Notes: a model not told the origin generated them from the letters alone. Shown: positions 43,180 to 53,394, counted from the first letter of the stretch. The stretch is 64,000 bases of DNA from Pseudonocardia acidicola (GCF_012911935.1 NZ_JAAXLA010000019.1:1-64000), one strand, 5' to 3'. Program-made: numbers and translations.

Positions 43180-43977
43180 ATGGGCCTGACCCGCACCGAC
43201 GGACCGCTGTCCCCGCACGCGCCGACGACGGTCAACTACGCCATCGACGGCCCGGCGCACAAGCTGTTGTTCCATCCGTTCCCACGCCGGGTGCGCGCCG
43301 AGTTCGCCGGGCGCACCGTGCTCGACACCCGCGCCGGCATGCTGCTGCACGAGACCGCGCTGCTGCCGATGCTCTACGTGCCACTGGCCGACTTCGACGC
43401 CTCGCTGCTGGAGGCGACCGAGCACACCACGCACTGCCCGTTCAAGGGGGACGCGCGCTACCACTCGGTGCGGGTGGGCGACCGGGTCGCGGAGAACGCC
43501 GTCTGGTCCTACCCGACGCCGAAGGCCGACGCGTCCTGGCTGGCCGGGTACGCGTCGATGTACTGGCGCGCGGCCGACGCCTGGTACGACGAGGACGAGC
43601 AGGTCTTCGGGCACCTCACCGACCCCTACACGCGCATCGACGTACGCCCGACCAGCCGCACCGTCCGGGTGCGCTCCGGAGACACCGTGATCGCCGAGTC
43701 GACCTCACCGGTGGTGCTGTCCGAGACCGGGCTGCCGAACCGCTGGTACCTGAGCCCCGACGACGTCCGGGTGCCGTTGCAGCCCACCGACACCCGCACG
43801 CACTGCCCCTACAAGGGCGAGGCGAGCTACTTCTCGGCCACGCTGCCCGACGGCCGGGTGCTCACCGACGTGGCGTGGAGTTACCCGAAGCCGCTGCCGG
43901 AGTCCTCCCGGATCGCGGGCCTGCTGAGCTTCGCCCACGACGGGGTCGAGGTGCTGGTGGACGGCCGGCCCGCCTAG
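43180..43977 (+). CDS. Tandem DUF427 protein
   Basis: The 265-residue protein consists of two DUF427 repeats. Each has the signature of the family: THCPFKGDARYHSV in the first half (near residue 86) and THCPYKGEASYFSA in the second (near residue 207), each followed by AVWSYP or VAWSYP. DUF427 proteins are small beta-fold proteins of unknown function, common in actinobacteria and fungi. A GAGAGGAACG ribosome-binding site precedes the ATG. The stop overlaps the convergent MarR gene by 4 nt. Confidence 0.88.
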   Translation: MGLTRTDGPLSPHAPTTVNYAIDGPAHKLLFHPFPRRVRAEFAGRTVLDTRAGMLLHETALLPMLYVPLADFDASLLEATEHTTHCPFKGDARYHSVRVGDRVAENAVWSYPTPKADASWLAGYASMYWRAADAWYDEDEQVFGHLTDPYTRIDVRPTSRTVRVRSGDTVIAESTSPVVLSETGLPNRWYLSPDDVRVPLQPTDTRTHCPYKGEASYFSATLPDGRVLTDVAWSYPKPLPESSRIAGLLSFAHDGVEVLVDGRPA

Positions 43978-44474
43978 TCCTCCTCGTCGACGAGCAGCGC
44001 CTCCAGGGCCGGCAGCGCCTCGCGCAGGGCGGCGCGCTGCCGCTCGTCGAGCCGGGCCAGCCGGCGGGCCACCAGCGCGGTGCGGTGGCTGCGCACCTCG
44101 GCGAGCACGGCGGCACCCTTGTTCGAGAGCGTGATCCGGACACCGCGCGCGTCCTGCGGGTCGACGGTCCGCACGACGAGCCCCTGCTCGTCGAGCGCCG
44201 CGAGCACCCGGCTCATCGTCGGGGCGGTGACGGCCTCCCGGCGGGCCAGCTCGGAGAGCCGCAGCGGACCGTGCTGCTCGACCGTGACCAGCGCGGACAG
44301 CTGCAGCGGCGGCACCGACTCGCGGCCGTCGATACGGATCCGGCGGTGCAACCGCCCGACGGCCAGCCGCAGCCGCGCGGCGAGCTCGGTCTGCGCCTCG
44401 TCGGGCTCCGGACGGCCGTCGCCGACTCCGGCGGGGTCGGGGCGCTGGGCGGTGTCGGCGGCGGTGCTCATCAC
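43974..44474 (-). CDS. MarR-family transcriptional regulator
   Basis: The 166-residue winged-helix regulator has the HTH LSELARREAVTAPTMSRVLAALDEQGLVV at about residues 75-103 and the wing VDPQDARGVRITLSNKG. It is distinct from the MarR protein at 39.7 kb. A signal ligand cannot be guessed. It is convergent with the DUF427 gene, and the next minus-strand gene upstream (coaA) is 77 nt away and reads in the same direction. Confidence 0.9.
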   Translation of the reverse strand: MMSTAADTAQRPDPAGVGDGRPEPDEAQTELAARLRLAVGRLHRRIRIDGRESVPPLQLSALVTVEQHGPLRLSELARREAVTAPTMSRVLAALDEQGLVVRTVDPQDARGVRITLSNKGAAVLAEVRSHRTALVARRLARLDERQRAALREALPALEALLVDEED

Positions 44475-44551
44475 CCCATGGTGCCAGCCCGGTCGACCAG
44501 GACCACAGCGACCCGGCGGGTCACAGACACATCAGGGGAGGTCACGGGCGG

Positions 44552-45517
44552 TCAGACCTTGCGCAGCCGAATCCCGGTCACGCTGTGGTCACCACCCTTG
44601 CGCAGCACCAGGCTGGCCCGGCCCCGGGTGGGCCGGATGTTCTGTTCCAGGTTCGGCCCGTTGATCTCCGCCCAGATTCCCTCGGCGTGCGCGATGGCCT
44701 CCTGCTCGTTGAGCGCGGCGTAGCGCCGGAAGTAGGAGGCGGGGTCGCGGAACGCGGTCTCGCGCAGCCGCAGGAACCGCTCCACGTACCAGCGGCGGAT
44801 GTCGTCGGTCGCGGCGTCGACGTAGACCGAGAAGTCGATGAAGTCGCTGACGGCGAGCGCGGCCTGGCCCTCCCGGCGCGGCTGCGCGGGCTGCAGCACG
44901 TTGAGCCCCTCGATCAGCAGGATGTCCGGGCGGTGCACGGTGAGCCGCCGGTCGGGCACGATGTCGTAGACCAGGTGCGAGTACACCGGCGCGGTGACCT
45001 CCGGACGGCCCGCCTTGACCTCGGTGACGAAGCGCAGCAGCGCCCGCCGGTCGTAGGACTCCGGGAAGCCCTTGCGCTGCATGAGCCCGCGCCGCACCAG
45101 TTCGGCGTTCGGGTGCAGGAACCCGTCGGTCGTGACGAGTTCGACGCGGGGGTGCTGCGGCCAGCGGGCGTGCAGCAGCCGCAGCAGCCGGGCGGTGGTC
45201 GACTTGCCGACCGACACCGACCCGGCGATGCCGATGACGAACGGGGTGCGCGCGGTGTTGGCACCCAGGAACGTCCGGTAGGCGCGGTAGAGCCGGCCGC
45301 CCTCCTGTACGTGCAGCGTGAGCAGCCGGGACAGCGGCAGGTACACCTCACGAACCTCGTCGAGGTCCACCTCGTCGCCGAGGCTGCGCACCCGGTCGAG
45401 CTCGGCGGCGGCCAGCGGCAGCGGCGTGTTCTCGCCGAGCTTCGCCCAGGCGGCCCGGTCGAAGTCGACGAACGGCGAGGCACCGTTTCGGGTGCTGCCC
45501 GGGCGGCTCACTGGCAC
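44552..45517 (-). CDS. coaA: Type I pantothenate kinase
   Basis: The 321-residue enzyme makes the first committed step of coenzyme A synthesis: ATP plus pantothenate to 4'-phosphopantothenate. The P-loop GSVSVGKST lies near residue 97. [13 protein letters not shown] and the VYDIVPDRR and [12 protein letters not shown] blocks match bacterial CoaA of the PanK-I type, and [10 protein letters not shown] follows. Feedback by CoA is known for the family. The start overlaps the stop of the broken SDR gene by 10 nt. Confidence 0.96.
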   Translation of the reverse strand: MPVSRPGSTRNGASPFVDFDRAAWAKLGENTPLPLAAAELDRVRSLGDEVDLDEVREVYLPLSRLLTLHVQEGGRLYRAYRTFLGANTARTPFVIGIAGSVSVGKSTTARLLRLLHARWPQHPRVELVTTDGFLHPNAELVRRGLMQRKGFPESYDRRALLRFVTEVKAGRPEVTAPVYSHLVYDIVPDRRLTVHRPDILLIEGLNVLQPAQPRREGQAALAVSDFIDFSVYVDAATDDIRRWYVERFLRLRETAFRDPASYFRRYAALNEQEAIAHAEGIWAEINGPNLEQNIRPTRGRASLVLRKGGDHSVTGIRLRKV

Positions 45518-46088
45518 ACCGCGGTGCCCGCGTACTCGGCGACCGCCACCCCGGCGGGCAGCCCCAGCACGTGCACGACGGCGTCGGCGACGGTGTCCGG
45601 GTCGAGCCCGACGCTGTCCATCCGCTCGCTGTAGCGGTCGCGCAGCGGGCCGTCGGGCCAGTCGTCGAGGATCGCGGTGCGGACGAAACCGGGCGCGATC
45701 GTGGTGACCCGGACCCTCTCGTCACGCAGCTCCAGGCGCAGCCCGTCACCGATCGCGTGCACGGCGTGCTTGGTCGCCGAGTAGACCCCACCGGCGGCGG
45801 TGGGCACCCGGCGCCCGGACATCGACGAGATGGTGACGACCGCCGGGGCGGTGCCGCGGCGCAGGTGGGGCAGCGCTGCGCGGGTCACGACGAGCAGCCC
45901 GATGACGTTGACCGCGAACATGTCCCGCCACTGCTGCGGCCCGGTCTCGGCGACCGGCCCGACGTGGAAGACCCCGGCCGCAGCGCCACCCGGGCGCCGC
46001 GGGCGGCGGCCGCCCGGGCCACCGCGGCGCCGATCCCGGAGGAGGCGCCGGTCACGAGCGTTCGTTGCCCGTTGAGACTCGCCGACAT
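45508..46088 (-). pseudogene. Short-chain dehydrogenase/reductase with internal deletion and frameshift
   Basis: The first 33 codons encode a normal SDR start (MSASLNGQRTLVTGASSGIG and on to ARVAL). The frame then changes, and the next recognisable piece, in the minus-strand frame ending at 45508, is AGVFHVGPVAETGPQQW. About 50-60 residues that normally lie between (second strand to the NNAG motif) are missing. The active-site region (SSMSGR, YSATKHAV) and the C-terminus are intact. An out-of-frame deletion around 45979-45990 explains this. The product cannot bind NAD(P) normally. Confidence 0.8.
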
Positions 46089-46482
46089 AGAGATCCAACC
46101 TAGACGCTGCACCCGGATCCGGTTGTGGTGACATCAATCGCACCGCCGGCCCCCGATCGTCCGTGCGGCCCGGCAGGATGCCCGTTATGCCCACCTCCGT
46201 CATCGAGCTGGTCCGGCTGCTGCCGTCGTCGGATCCGCTGGTTCAGGGTCGCGACCGGGGCCGGGGTCAGGGTGGTGTCGCAGCGAGCAGCGCCCGGCCC
46301 GCGGTCCTAGACTGGCCGGCATCGTCGGCGACGCCAGCACGACAGCCAGTACCAGGAGCATCAGTGCCCACCCCAGCGCCCGCCGAGCCGGGCTGCAGTA
46401 GTCGGCCGGGTCGACCGACCTGGCGCCCCGTCCACCGTCGCACGATCGCCATCGCAGTAGGCCCTCGCGCGGGTGGAGCCCG
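46089..46482. other. Stretch without a convincing gene
   Basis: These 394 nt hold several short frames. A plus-strand one from the ATG at 46187 (to 46486) has a weak CAGGA ribosome-binding site but poor composition. A minus-strand one (46200-46361) has a hydrophobic run (MLLVLAVVLASP). Neither is persuasive. The promoter of the CNNM pair presumably lies here. Confidence 0.4.
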
Positions 46483-47847
46483 ATGAGCACGCTGCTGTCG
46501 ATCCTCGGCCTGCTCGCCGTCGTCGCGCTCACGCTGGGCACGGCGATCTCGGTGGCCTCGGAGTTCTCGCTCACCGCGCTGGAACGCAGCCAGATCGACG
46601 CGCACGTCGCCGAGGTCGGCGACCGGCGGTCGAAGACCGTGCAGAAGGCCCACCGCGCGCTGTCGTTCCAGCTCTCCGGCAGCCAGCTCGGCATCACGGT
46701 GACGACGCTGGCCACCGGCTACATCGCCGAACCCGCGATCGCCGAGCTGATCCACCCCGTGCTGCAGAACCTGGGGGTCTCCCCGGGGGTCGCGACCGGT
46801 GTCGCGACGGTGCTGTCACTGGTCCTGGCGACGGCGCTGTCGATGGTGTTCGGCGAGCTGGTGCCCAAGAACATCGCGATCGCCCGGCCGCTGCAGACCG
46901 CGCGGGCGGTCGTCTGGCTGCAGAGCGGCTTCGCCCGCACCTTCCGCTGGTTGATCGACGCCCTCAACTCGGCGGCCAACGCCATCGTCCGCAAGCTCGG
47001 CGTGGAACCGGCCGAGGAGCTGCGCTCGGCCCGCTCGCCCAACGAGCTCAGCTCACTGGTCCGGACCAGCGCGCAGCACGGCACGCTCGACGCCGGTACC
47101 GCCACGCTGATGGACCGCTCACTGCGGTTCACCGACCGGGTGGCCGAGGACGTGATGACCCCACGGGTGCGGATGGAATCGCTCAACACCGACGACACCG
47201 TGGCCGACCTCATCCGGCAGGCCCGGCGCACCGGGTTCTCCCGGTTCCCGGTGCACAACGGCGACCCCGACTCCGTGCTCGGGCTGGTGCACGTCAAGCA
47301 GGCGTTCGGAGTGCCCGCCGAGGAGCGCGAGACCACGCCGGTGCGCGACATCGCGCAGCCTGCGCCGACCGTGCCGGAATCGCTGGACGGCGACGAGCTC
47401 CTCAGCCGGCTGCGCGACTCCGGGCTGCAGACGGCGATGGTGGTCGACGAGTACGGCGGCACCGCCGGCCTGGTCACCCTCGAGGACCTGGTCGAGGAGA
47501 TCGTCGGCGACGTCCGCGACGAGCACGACCGTGCCGAACAGGCCCGGATCCGTCCGCTGGGCCGGGACAGCTGGCTGGTGTCGGGTCTGCTGCGCGGCGA
47601 CGAGGTGGCCGATGCGACGGGTTTCATCATGCCGCCCGGCGACTACGAGACGCTGGCCGGCTTGGTGCTGTCCCGGCTGGGCCGGATCCCCGACGTCGGC
47701 GACGACGTCAACGTCGGCGACTGGCGGCTGACCGTGATGCGCCGCGACCGCAACCGCGTCGCCGAGCTGCGGCTGGCCCGCCGCGACCAGGCGGAGGCCG
47801 AGGCGCCCGTGCAGCGCACCCCGGACCGGGAGCCTGCCCGTGGGTAG
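46483..47847 (+). CDS. CNNM/CorC-like hemolysin-family membrane protein
   Basis: The 454-residue protein has a DUF21 membrane domain with about four segments (to residue about 190). Two CBS domains follow (around ADLIRQARRTGFSRFPV and DELLSRLRDSGLQTAMVVDEYGGTAG). A CorC-HlyC C-terminal domain (about 365-430) ends the protein. The family links to Mg2+ or Co2+ efflux with adenine nucleotide control through CBS. The pair with the next gene corresponds to Rv1842c-Rv1841c. A GGAG ribosome-binding site precedes the ATG. It overlaps the next start by 8 nt. Confidence 0.9.
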   Translation: MSTLLSILGLLAVVALTLGTAISVASEFSLTALERSQIDAHVAEVGDRRSKTVQKAHRALSFQLSGSQLGITVTTLATGYIAEPAIAELIHPVLQNLGVSPGVATGVATVLSLVLATALSMVFGELVPKNIAIARPLQTARAVVWLQSGFARTFRWLIDALNSAANAIVRKLGVEPAEELRSARSPNELSSLVRTSAQHGTLDAGTATLMDRSLRFTDRVAEDVMTPRVRMESLNTDDTVADLIRQARRTGFSRFPVHNGDPDSVLGLVHVKQAFGVPAEERETTPVRDIAQPAPTVPESLDGDELLSRLRDSGLQTAMVVDEYGGTAGLVTLEDLVEEIVGDVRDEHDRAEQARIRPLGRDSWLVSGLLRGDEVADATGFIMPPGDYETLAGLVLSRLGRIPDVGDDVNVGDWRLTVMRRDRNRVAELRLARRDQAEAEAPVQRTPDREPARG

Positions 47848-48913
47848 CGACCTGCTGGCGCTGCTGGCCGCGGTGCTGCTGCTGGCGGCCAACGCGTTCT
47901 TCGTCGGAGCCGAGTTCGCGCTCATCTCGGCCCGGCGCGACCGGCTGGAGGCGATGGCGCAGGCTGGTGTGGCGTCGGCCCGGACGGTGCTGAAGGCCAG
48001 CGGGGACCTGTCCCGGATGCTGGCCGCCTCGCAACTGGGCATCACGATCGCGTCGCTGCTGCTCGGCCGGCTCGGCGAGCCCGCGGTGGCGCACCTGATC
48101 GAGCGGCCGTTCGAGTTGCTCGGGCTGCCACCGGCGCTGCTGCACCCGATCGCGTTCGCGCTCTCGCTGGCGCTGGTCGTCGTCGCGCACATGGTGCTCG
48201 GCGAGATGGTGCCCAAGAACATCGCGATCGCCGGACCGGAACGCACCGCGGCGCTGCTGGTGCCGCCGTTCCTCGTCTTCACCAAGATCATGCGGCCGGT
48301 CATCGAGCTGTTCAACTGGATGGCCAACGGCACCCTGCGGCTGATGGGGATCGCCCCGCGCGACGAACTGGAGGCGGCGTTCACCTCCGGCGAGCTGTCG
48401 GCGATGATCGCCGACTCGCGGCGTGAGGGACTGCTCGACGACTCCGAGTCCAGCCGGCTCGCGCGCACCCTGCGCTCGGCGGAGGCCACCGTGGCCGACG
48501 CACTCGTCCCGGCCGACAAGCTGATCACGCTGTCGGCCCGGCCGACCGTCGGCGAGGTCGCGCAGGCGGTGGAGCAGACCGGGTTCTCCCGTTTCCCGCT
48601 GCGCGGCCCGGACGGCCGGCTGACCGGGTACCTGCACGTCAAGGACATCCTCGACGTGATGGACGACCCGGCCGCGGCGGTGCCGCGCGGGCGTGTCCGG
48701 GGACTGCCCGAGGTGCCGGCCGACGCACGGCTGGACGACGCCCTGGCCGCGCTGCGCAGCTCCCGGGCGCACCTGGCACGCGCGGTGAACGGACGCGGGG
48801 ACACCGTCGGGCTGGTCGCGATGGAGGACCTTCTCGAGCACTACGTCGGGACGGTGCGCGACTCCACCCATGCCGACGAACTCCCCCGCGAGTCGTCCCC
48901 TTCGGGAGGGTGA
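47840..48913 (+). CDS. CNNM/CorC-like hemolysin-family membrane protein, second copy
   Basis: The 357-residue paralogue of the preceding protein has the DUF21 membrane domain (LIGAEFALISARRDRLE-like start, GEMVPKNIAIAGPE) and CBS domains (GEVAQAVEQTGFSRFPL and a later ALAALRSSRAHLARAV). It lacks the C-terminal CorC-HlyC domain. The shorter second copy next to a full-length one is the usual arrangement and suggests a heteromer. Translation is probably coupled by the 8-nt overlap. The start is GTG. Confidence 0.9.
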   Translation: MGSDLLALLAAVLLLAANAFFVGAEFALISARRDRLEAMAQAGVASARTVLKASGDLSRMLAASQLGITIASLLLGRLGEPAVAHLIERPFELLGLPPALLHPIAFALSLALVVVAHMVLGEMVPKNIAIAGPERTAALLVPPFLVFTKIMRPVIELFNWMANGTLRLMGIAPRDELEAAFTSGELSAMIADSRREGLLDDSESSRLARTLRSAEATVADALVPADKLITLSARPTVGEVAQAVEQTGFSRFPLRGPDGRLTGYLHVKDILDVMDDPAAAVPRGRVRGLPEVPADARLDDALAALRSSRAHLARAVNGRGDTVGLVAMEDLLEHYVGTVRDSTHADELPRESSPSGG

Positions 48914-48955
48914 GTCGCCCATTCTCGGAGGGCGAGTCGCCCTTGCCGGGCGGCC
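48890..48955. repeat. 22-bp tandem repeat, about three copies
   Basis: GAGTCG recurs at 48890, 48912 and 48934, exactly 22 nt apart. Each unit continues with C/T-CC and ends in GGAGGG or a degenerate form. Copies 2 and 3 contain hairpin-forming GGGYGAGTCGCCC. The array begins in the last codons of the second CNNM gene and runs into the gap, and the last copy is degenerate. Confidence 0.6.
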
Positions 48956-48969
48956 GGCGGACCGGCGGG

Positions 48970-48975
48970 TACCGT
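48970..48975 (+). promoter_or_regulatory. -10 element (TACCGT), leaderless promoter
   Basis: The hexamer ends 7 nt before the ATG at 48983. There is no ribosome-binding site. Confidence 0.5.
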
Positions 48976-48982
48976 CGGCCGC

Positions 48983-49906
48983 ATGGGGCCGAGCACGATC
49001 GAGCAGCACCCGGGCGACGCACCCGAGGCGGGGCTCTTGGTCCTCGACGAGCCGGCGTGGCGGGCCCGGGCCGCCGCCCACCGCGAGCGCGTCGGCCGGT
49101 GGACCGAGCCGCACCGGGAACGCCGGCGCCGCGGCGAGGCCCATCCCGTCCTCGACTTCCTGTTCACGTACTACTCGCTGCGACCGTCGCGGCTCGAGCA
49201 GTGGCATCCCGGCCCCGGGGTGCTGCTGCGCGGCGCCGGTGCGGACGACTACCTCGGCTTCCCCGGCTACCGCCGCGACGGCGACGGCGTCCTGCTCGAC
49301 CTCGCCGTGCTGCCCGGGCGGCTGCGGGCCACGGCCGGTTCCGTGCACACCCTGCTCACCGCCACGGCCGGCCGGGCGCCGCGGCTGAGCTGCTTCGGGC
49401 TGCACGAGTGGGCGATGGTCTACCGCACCGACGCCCCGCGGCACGGTGCGGTGCCGCTGCGGCTGGGTGCGGACGGGACCGACGCGGTCGTCGAGTCGCT
49501 GCCGGTGCACTGCACACACCACGACGCGTTCCGCTTCTTCACCGCCGCCGCCCGCCCGCGCAACGCGATCACCCCGCGTCGCGAGGACCAGGTGCGCCAC
49601 GAGCAGCCCGGCTGCCTGCACGCGACGATGGACCTCTACAAGTGGGCCTACAAGCTCGCGCCGGCCACCCCGTCGGACCTGCTGGCCGACTGCTTCGCCC
49701 TCACCGCCGAGGTGCGCGAGCTGGACATGCGGGCCAGCCCCTACGACCTCGCCGCGCTGGGCTACCCCCCGGTGCGCATCGAGACCCCGGCCGGACGCGC
49801 CGAGTACGCCCGCGCCCAGGCGGGATTCGCCACCCGGGCCGCGCCACTGCGCGACCGCCTCATCGCCCTGTGCGAGGCGCTCCACGAGCAGCGTCAGCTG
49901 CCGTAG
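48983..49906 (+). CDS. Conserved actinobacterial protein, called 3-methyladenine DNA glycosylase in databases
   Basis: The 307-residue protein matches a conserved actinobacterial family usually labelled 3-methyladenine DNA glycosylase. I see no classical glycosylase motif (no helix-hairpin-helix or AAG-type pocket), so I do not claim that activity. Conserved-looking segments are [31 protein letters not shown] and [15 protein letters not shown]. The gene is convergent with gcvP and overlaps its end by 13 nt. Confidence 0.6.
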   Translation: MGPSTIEQHPGDAPEAGLLVLDEPAWRARAAAHRERVGRWTEPHRERRRRGEAHPVLDFLFTYYSLRPSRLEQWHPGPGVLLRGAGADDYLGFPGYRRDGDGVLLDLAVLPGRLRATAGSVHTLLTATAGRAPRLSCFGLHEWAMVYRTDAPRHGAVPLRLGADGTDAVVESLPVHCTHHDAFRFFTAAARPRNAITPRREDQVRHEQPGCLHATMDLYKWAYKLAPATPSDLLADCFALTAEVRELDMRASPYDLAALGYPPVRIETPAGRAEYARAQAGFATRAAPLRDRLIALCEALHEQRQLP

Positions 49907-52767
49907 GCGGCCACCGGCGGGCAGGAGCACACCAGGTTGCGGTCGCCGTGGGCGCCGTCGATGCGGCGCACCGGGGGCCAGACCTTGCGGTCGTGCACAC
50001 CGGGCGTGACGCCGGTGGGGTAGGCGGCCAGTTCGCGGGTGTACGGGTGGTCCCACTTGTCGGCCAGGCAGGCCGCGGTGTGCGGGGCCCCGCGTAGCGG
50101 GTTGTCCTCCACCGGCCACTCCCCCGCCGCGACGCGGTCGATCTCGCCGCGGATGCCGATCATCGCCTCGACGAACCGGTCGAGTTCGGCGAGGTCCTCG
50201 CTCTCGGTCGGCTCGACCATCAGCGTGCCCGCCACCGGGAAGGACATCGTGGGCGCGTGCAGGCCGTAGTCGGCGAGCCGCTTGGCCACATCGTCGACGG
50301 TCACACCGGTCTCCTTGGTGATCCGGCGCAGGTCGAGGATGCATTCGTGGGCCACGTACCCGCCGGGGCCGGTGTAGAGCACCGGGTAGTGCTCACCGAG
50401 CCGGCGCGCGACATAGTTCGCGGCCGCGACCGCGGTGAGGGTGGCCCGGCGCAGCCCGGGCAGGCCCATCATCCGGATGTAGGCCCACGAGATGGGCAGC
50501 ACCCCGGGGCTGCCGTAGGGCGCCGCCGACACCGCGCCCACCACCCCACGGCCGGGCAGGAACGGCGCAAGATGCTCGGCCACGGCGACCGGGCCGACGC
50601 CCGGGCCGCCACCGCCGTGCGGGATGCAGAACGTCTTGTGCAGGTTGAGGTGGCTGACGTCGCCGCCGAAGGCCCCGGGCCGGGCCAGCCCGACCAGCGC
50701 GTTGAGGTTGGCCCCGTCGACGTAGACCTGCCCGCCGGCGGCGTGCACCGCATCGCAGACGTCGCGCACGTGCTCCTCGTACACCCCGTGCGTCGACGGG
50801 TAGGTGATCATCAGCGCGGCGAGCCGGTCGGCGTGCTCGGCGATCTTCGCCCGCAGGTCGTCCAGGTCGACGTCACCGGACGGGGCGGTCGCGACCACGA
50901 CCACCCGCATCCCGGCCATCACCGCCGACGCCGCGTTCGTGCCGTGCGCGCTGGCCGGGATCAGGCACACGTCGCGGTGTGCCTCCCCCCGGGAGCGGTG
51001 GTAGGCGGCGATGGCCAGCAGCCCGGACAGCTCACCCTGGCTGCCGGCGTTGGGCTGCAGCGACACCGCCGCGTATCCGGTGAGCTCGGCCAGCCAGCGC
51101 TCCAGGTCGGCGATCATCTCCAGCGTGCCGGCGGCGTCGGCCGCGGGCACGAACGGGTGCAGGTCGGCGAACGCCGGCCAGGTGATCGGCTCCATCTCCG
51201 CGGTCGCGTTGAGCTTCATCGTGCACGACCCGAGCGGGATCATCGTGCGGTCCAGCGCCAGGTCGGCGTCGGCGAGCCGGCGCAGCCAGCGCATCAGCGA
51301 GGTCTCGCTGCGGTGGGAGTGGAACACCGGGTGGGTCAGGTACTCCGATTCCCGGCGCAGTGCCTCGGGCAGCGCATCGGCCGTCGCGGCGTCGAGGTCG
51401 TCGACCGAACCGACCGCGACCCCGAACGCCGCCCACACCGCCTCCAGGTGGGCGATGGTCGTCAGCTCCGAGCAGGCGATCCCGACGACGTCGCAGGACA
51501 CCCGGCGCAGCGCGATCCCGGCGTCGTGCGCGGCGGTGACGACCGCGTCGGCCCGTCCGGGGACCCGGGCGGTGACGGTGTCGAAGAACGCCTCGTGCAC
51601 GATCTCGACGCCGCCGGAGCGCAGCCCACCGGCCAGCACCGCGGCCATCCGGTGCACCCGGCGCGCGATCGCGCGCAGCCCGTCGGGGCCGTGGTAGACG
51701 GCGTAGCAGGCCGCGACGACGGCGAGCAGCACCTGCGCGGTGCAGATGTTGCTGGTCGCCTTCTCCCGGCGGATGTGCTGTTCGCGAGTCTGCAGCGCGA
51801 GCCGCAGCGCCGGGTTCCCGTCGGCGTCGCGGGTCAGCCCGACGAGCCGGCCGGGCAGCTGGCGGGCCAGCTTCTGCTGCACCGACAGGTAGCCGGCGTG
51901 CGGGCCACCGAACCCGAGCGGGACACCGAAGCGCTGGGTGGTGCCCACCGCCGCGTCGGCGCCCAGCTCGCCGGGCGGGGTGAGCAGGGTCAGCGCGAGC
52001 AGGTCGGCGGCGACGGCCACGAGCGCGCCCCGCTCGTGTGCGGCCTCGATGAGGCCGGCCGGGCCGGTCACCGCGCCGGATGCACCGGGGTAGCTGACGA
52101 GCAGCCCGAAGAACTCCCCGTCCGGCAGCCCGGCGCCCAGGTCGGCGACGTCGAGTTCGATACCCAGCGGCTCGGCCCGGGTGCGCAGTACCTCGAGGGT
52201 CTGCGGCAGCGTGTCGGCGTCGACCACGAAACGGGGCGACGTGGACTTCCCGGCCCTGCGCAGCAGCGTCATCGCCTCGGCCGCCGCGGTGGCCTCGTCG
52301 AGCAGCGACGCCCCGGCCACCGGCAACCCGGTCAGGTCCGACACCGTGGTCTGGAACGTCAGCAGCGCCTCGAGCCGGCCCTGGCTGATCTCGGGCTGGT
52401 AGGGGGTGTACGCGGTGTACCAGGCCGGGTTCTCCAGCACGTGCCGGCGGATCACCGGCGGGGTCTGGGTGCCCGCGTACCCCAGCCCGATCATCGGGAC
52501 GGCCACGGTGTTGCGGGCGGCCAGGGCGCGCAGCTCGGCGAGCATCTCGGCCTCGGAGACCGGCGCGGGCAGCGACGAGGACGCGGCGACGCCGGAGCCG
52601 TCACGGATCGTGGCCGGCAGCGCACGATCGGCCAGTTCGTCGAGCGATCCGACTCCGATCGTGGCCAGCATCCGGTCCAGGTCGTCCGCCCGGGGGCCGA
52701 TGTGCCGGTCGGCGAACGGGGTGCCGCGCTGCAGGACGGTCAGCGGGACGTGGGGCTCGGGGCTCAT
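49894..52767 (-). CDS. gcvP: Glycine dehydrogenase (decarboxylating), P-protein
   Basis: The 957-residue PLP enzyme decarboxylates glycine and passes the aminomethyl group to the lipoyl arm of GcvH. The homologous halves are fused as usual. The PLP lysine lies in [18 protein letters not shown] near residue 706. Other conserved blocks are FADRHIGPR at the start, [29 protein letters not shown] and [14 protein letters not shown] segments. It is controlled by a tandem glycine riboswitch directly upstream. gcvH lies about 2.6 kb away on the same strand; gcvT is not in the window. Confidence 0.97.
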   Translation of the reverse strand: MSPEPHVPLTVLQRGTPFADRHIGPRADDLDRMLATIGVGSLDELADRALPATIRDGSGVAASSSLPAPVSEAEMLAELRALAARNTVAVPMIGLGYAGTQTPPVIRRHVLENPAWYTAYTPYQPEISQGRLEALLTFQTTVSDLTGLPVAGASLLDEATAAAEAMTLLRRAGKSTSPRFVVDADTLPQTLEVLRTRAEPLGIELDVADLGAGLPDGEFFGLLVSYPGASGAVTGPAGLIEAAHERGALVAVAADLLALTLLTPPGELGADAAVGTTQRFGVPLGFGGPHAGYLSVQQKLARQLPGRLVGLTRDADGNPALRLALQTREQHIRREKATSNICTAQVLLAVVAACYAVYHGPDGLRAIARRVHRMAAVLAGGLRSGGVEIVHEAFFDTVTARVPGRADAVVTAAHDAGIALRRVSCDVVGIACSELTTIAHLEAVWAAFGVAVGSVDDLDAATADALPEALRRESEYLTHPVFHSHRSETSLMRWLRRLADADLALDRTMIPLGSCTMKLNATAEMEPITWPAFADLHPFVPAADAAGTLEMIADLERWLAELTGYAAVSLQPNAGSQGELSGLLAIAAYHRSRGEAHRDVCLIPASAHGTNAASAVMAGMRVVVVATAPSGDVDLDDLRAKIAEHADRLAALMITYPSTHGVYEEHVRDVCDAVHAAGGQVYVDGANLNALVGLARPGAFGGDVSHLNLHKTFCIPHGGGGPGVGPVAVAEHLAPFLPGRGVVGAVSAAPYGSPGVLPISWAYIRMMGLPGLRRATLTAVAAANYVARRLGEHYPVLYTGPGGYVAHECILDLRRITKETGVTVDDVAKRLADYGLHAPTMSFPVAGTLMVEPTESEDLAELDRFVEAMIGIRGEIDRVAAGEWPVEDNPLRGAPHTAACLADKWDHPYTRELAAYPTGVTPGVHDRKVWPPVRRIDGAHGDRNLVCSCPPVAAYGS

Positions 52768-52834
52768 CGGTCGACCTCTCGCAAGACGTGGGCGCGCTCG
52801 GGCTGCCCTCCCCCTCTGTCGATACCCGTGACCG

Positions 52835-53012
52835 GGCGCCTGAGAGATTCACCCCGGCTGACCGGAGCTTTCCCCGTCGGCGGACGGCGGTGACGGCCAC
52901 CGTCGCTTTCCAGAGGCGTCTCGCCCACGCGGTCCGTGCTGCCTGAGAGGTTCCGGGGAGGATTTGCTCCTTCGGCGCCCGGCTCGACCGGCCGGGTCTC
53001 TCCCGCGTGGGA
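52835..53012 (-). ncRNA. Tandem glycine riboswitch upstream of gcvP
   Basis: Read on the minus strand, the first aptamer runs from GGGAGAG (about 53005) through GCGCCGAAGGAGCAA to CTCTCAGGC (52941-52949). The second lies from about 52930 to CTCTCAGGC (52838-52846) and includes GGAAAGC and GGGGAAAGCTCC. Both carry the GGAGAG/CTCTCAGGC-type signature halves of glycine aptamers. Glycine binding turns gcvP on in most known cases. A GAGAGG ribosome-binding site follows 67-76 nt downstream. Confidence 0.88.
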
Positions 53013-53094
53013 TCGGCGACTACGCAGCACAGCCTACTGCGAGACCCGTAGTTCCACCGAGGCCCTTGGTCCCGGGCGTCGCCACAATTCGCCC

Positions 53095-53394
53095 ATGACA
53101 ACGTCCGGCCCGAAGGCCCCGCCGTCCGCCACCACCGCCGCGTTCTCCATGCAGGCCGTCGCGTCGTTCGCGATCTCGCTGGCGGCCGTCACGATCGCGA
53201 TCATCTATCTGCCCGCGGACCCGTGGGTCCGGGCGTTCCTCGCCATCAGCGTGCTCTACGTGACCACGTCGGCGTTCACACTGTCCACGTGCGTCCGGGA
53301 CAAGCAGGAGTCGACGAGCGTGGTGAGCCGGGTCGATCAGGCGCGGCTGGACAAGCTGCTCGCCGAGCACGACCCGTTCGCGAGTGTCGCCTGA
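53095..53394 (+). CDS. YiaA/YiaB two-helix membrane protein
   Basis: The 99-residue protein has two closely spaced transmembrane helices (around QAVASFAISLAAVTIAIIYL and WVRAFLAISVLYVTTSAFTL) linked by the short LPADP turn, which is the YiaAB domain pattern. The cytoplasmic C-terminus is charged. The family's role is not known. A CACAAT hexamer ends 6 nt before the ATG, so a leaderless transcript is possible. The longer open frame upstream runs through the riboswitch and is not coding. Confidence 0.82.
   Translation: MTTSGPKAPPSATTAAFSMQAVASFAISLAAVTIAIIYLPADPWVRAFLAISVLYVTTSAFTLSTCVRDKQESTSVVSRVDQARLDKLLAEHDPFASVA

Noticed and set aside
46200..46361. Minus-strand 53-codon frame with a hydrophobic stretch
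   Set aside because: No ribosome-binding site, no leaderless promoter and a non-protein-like tail. The hydrophobic run alone is not enough.
47708..50344. 878-codon minus-strand open frame across the CNNM pair and the next gene
   Set aside because: It crosses two well-supported plus-strand genes and the gcvP end, with no recognisable motif and a shadow-like composition.
50257..52893. 878-codon plus-strand frame opposite gcvP
   Set aside because: gcvP carries all P-protein signatures on the minus strand and has its riboswitch upstream; the plus frame has none.
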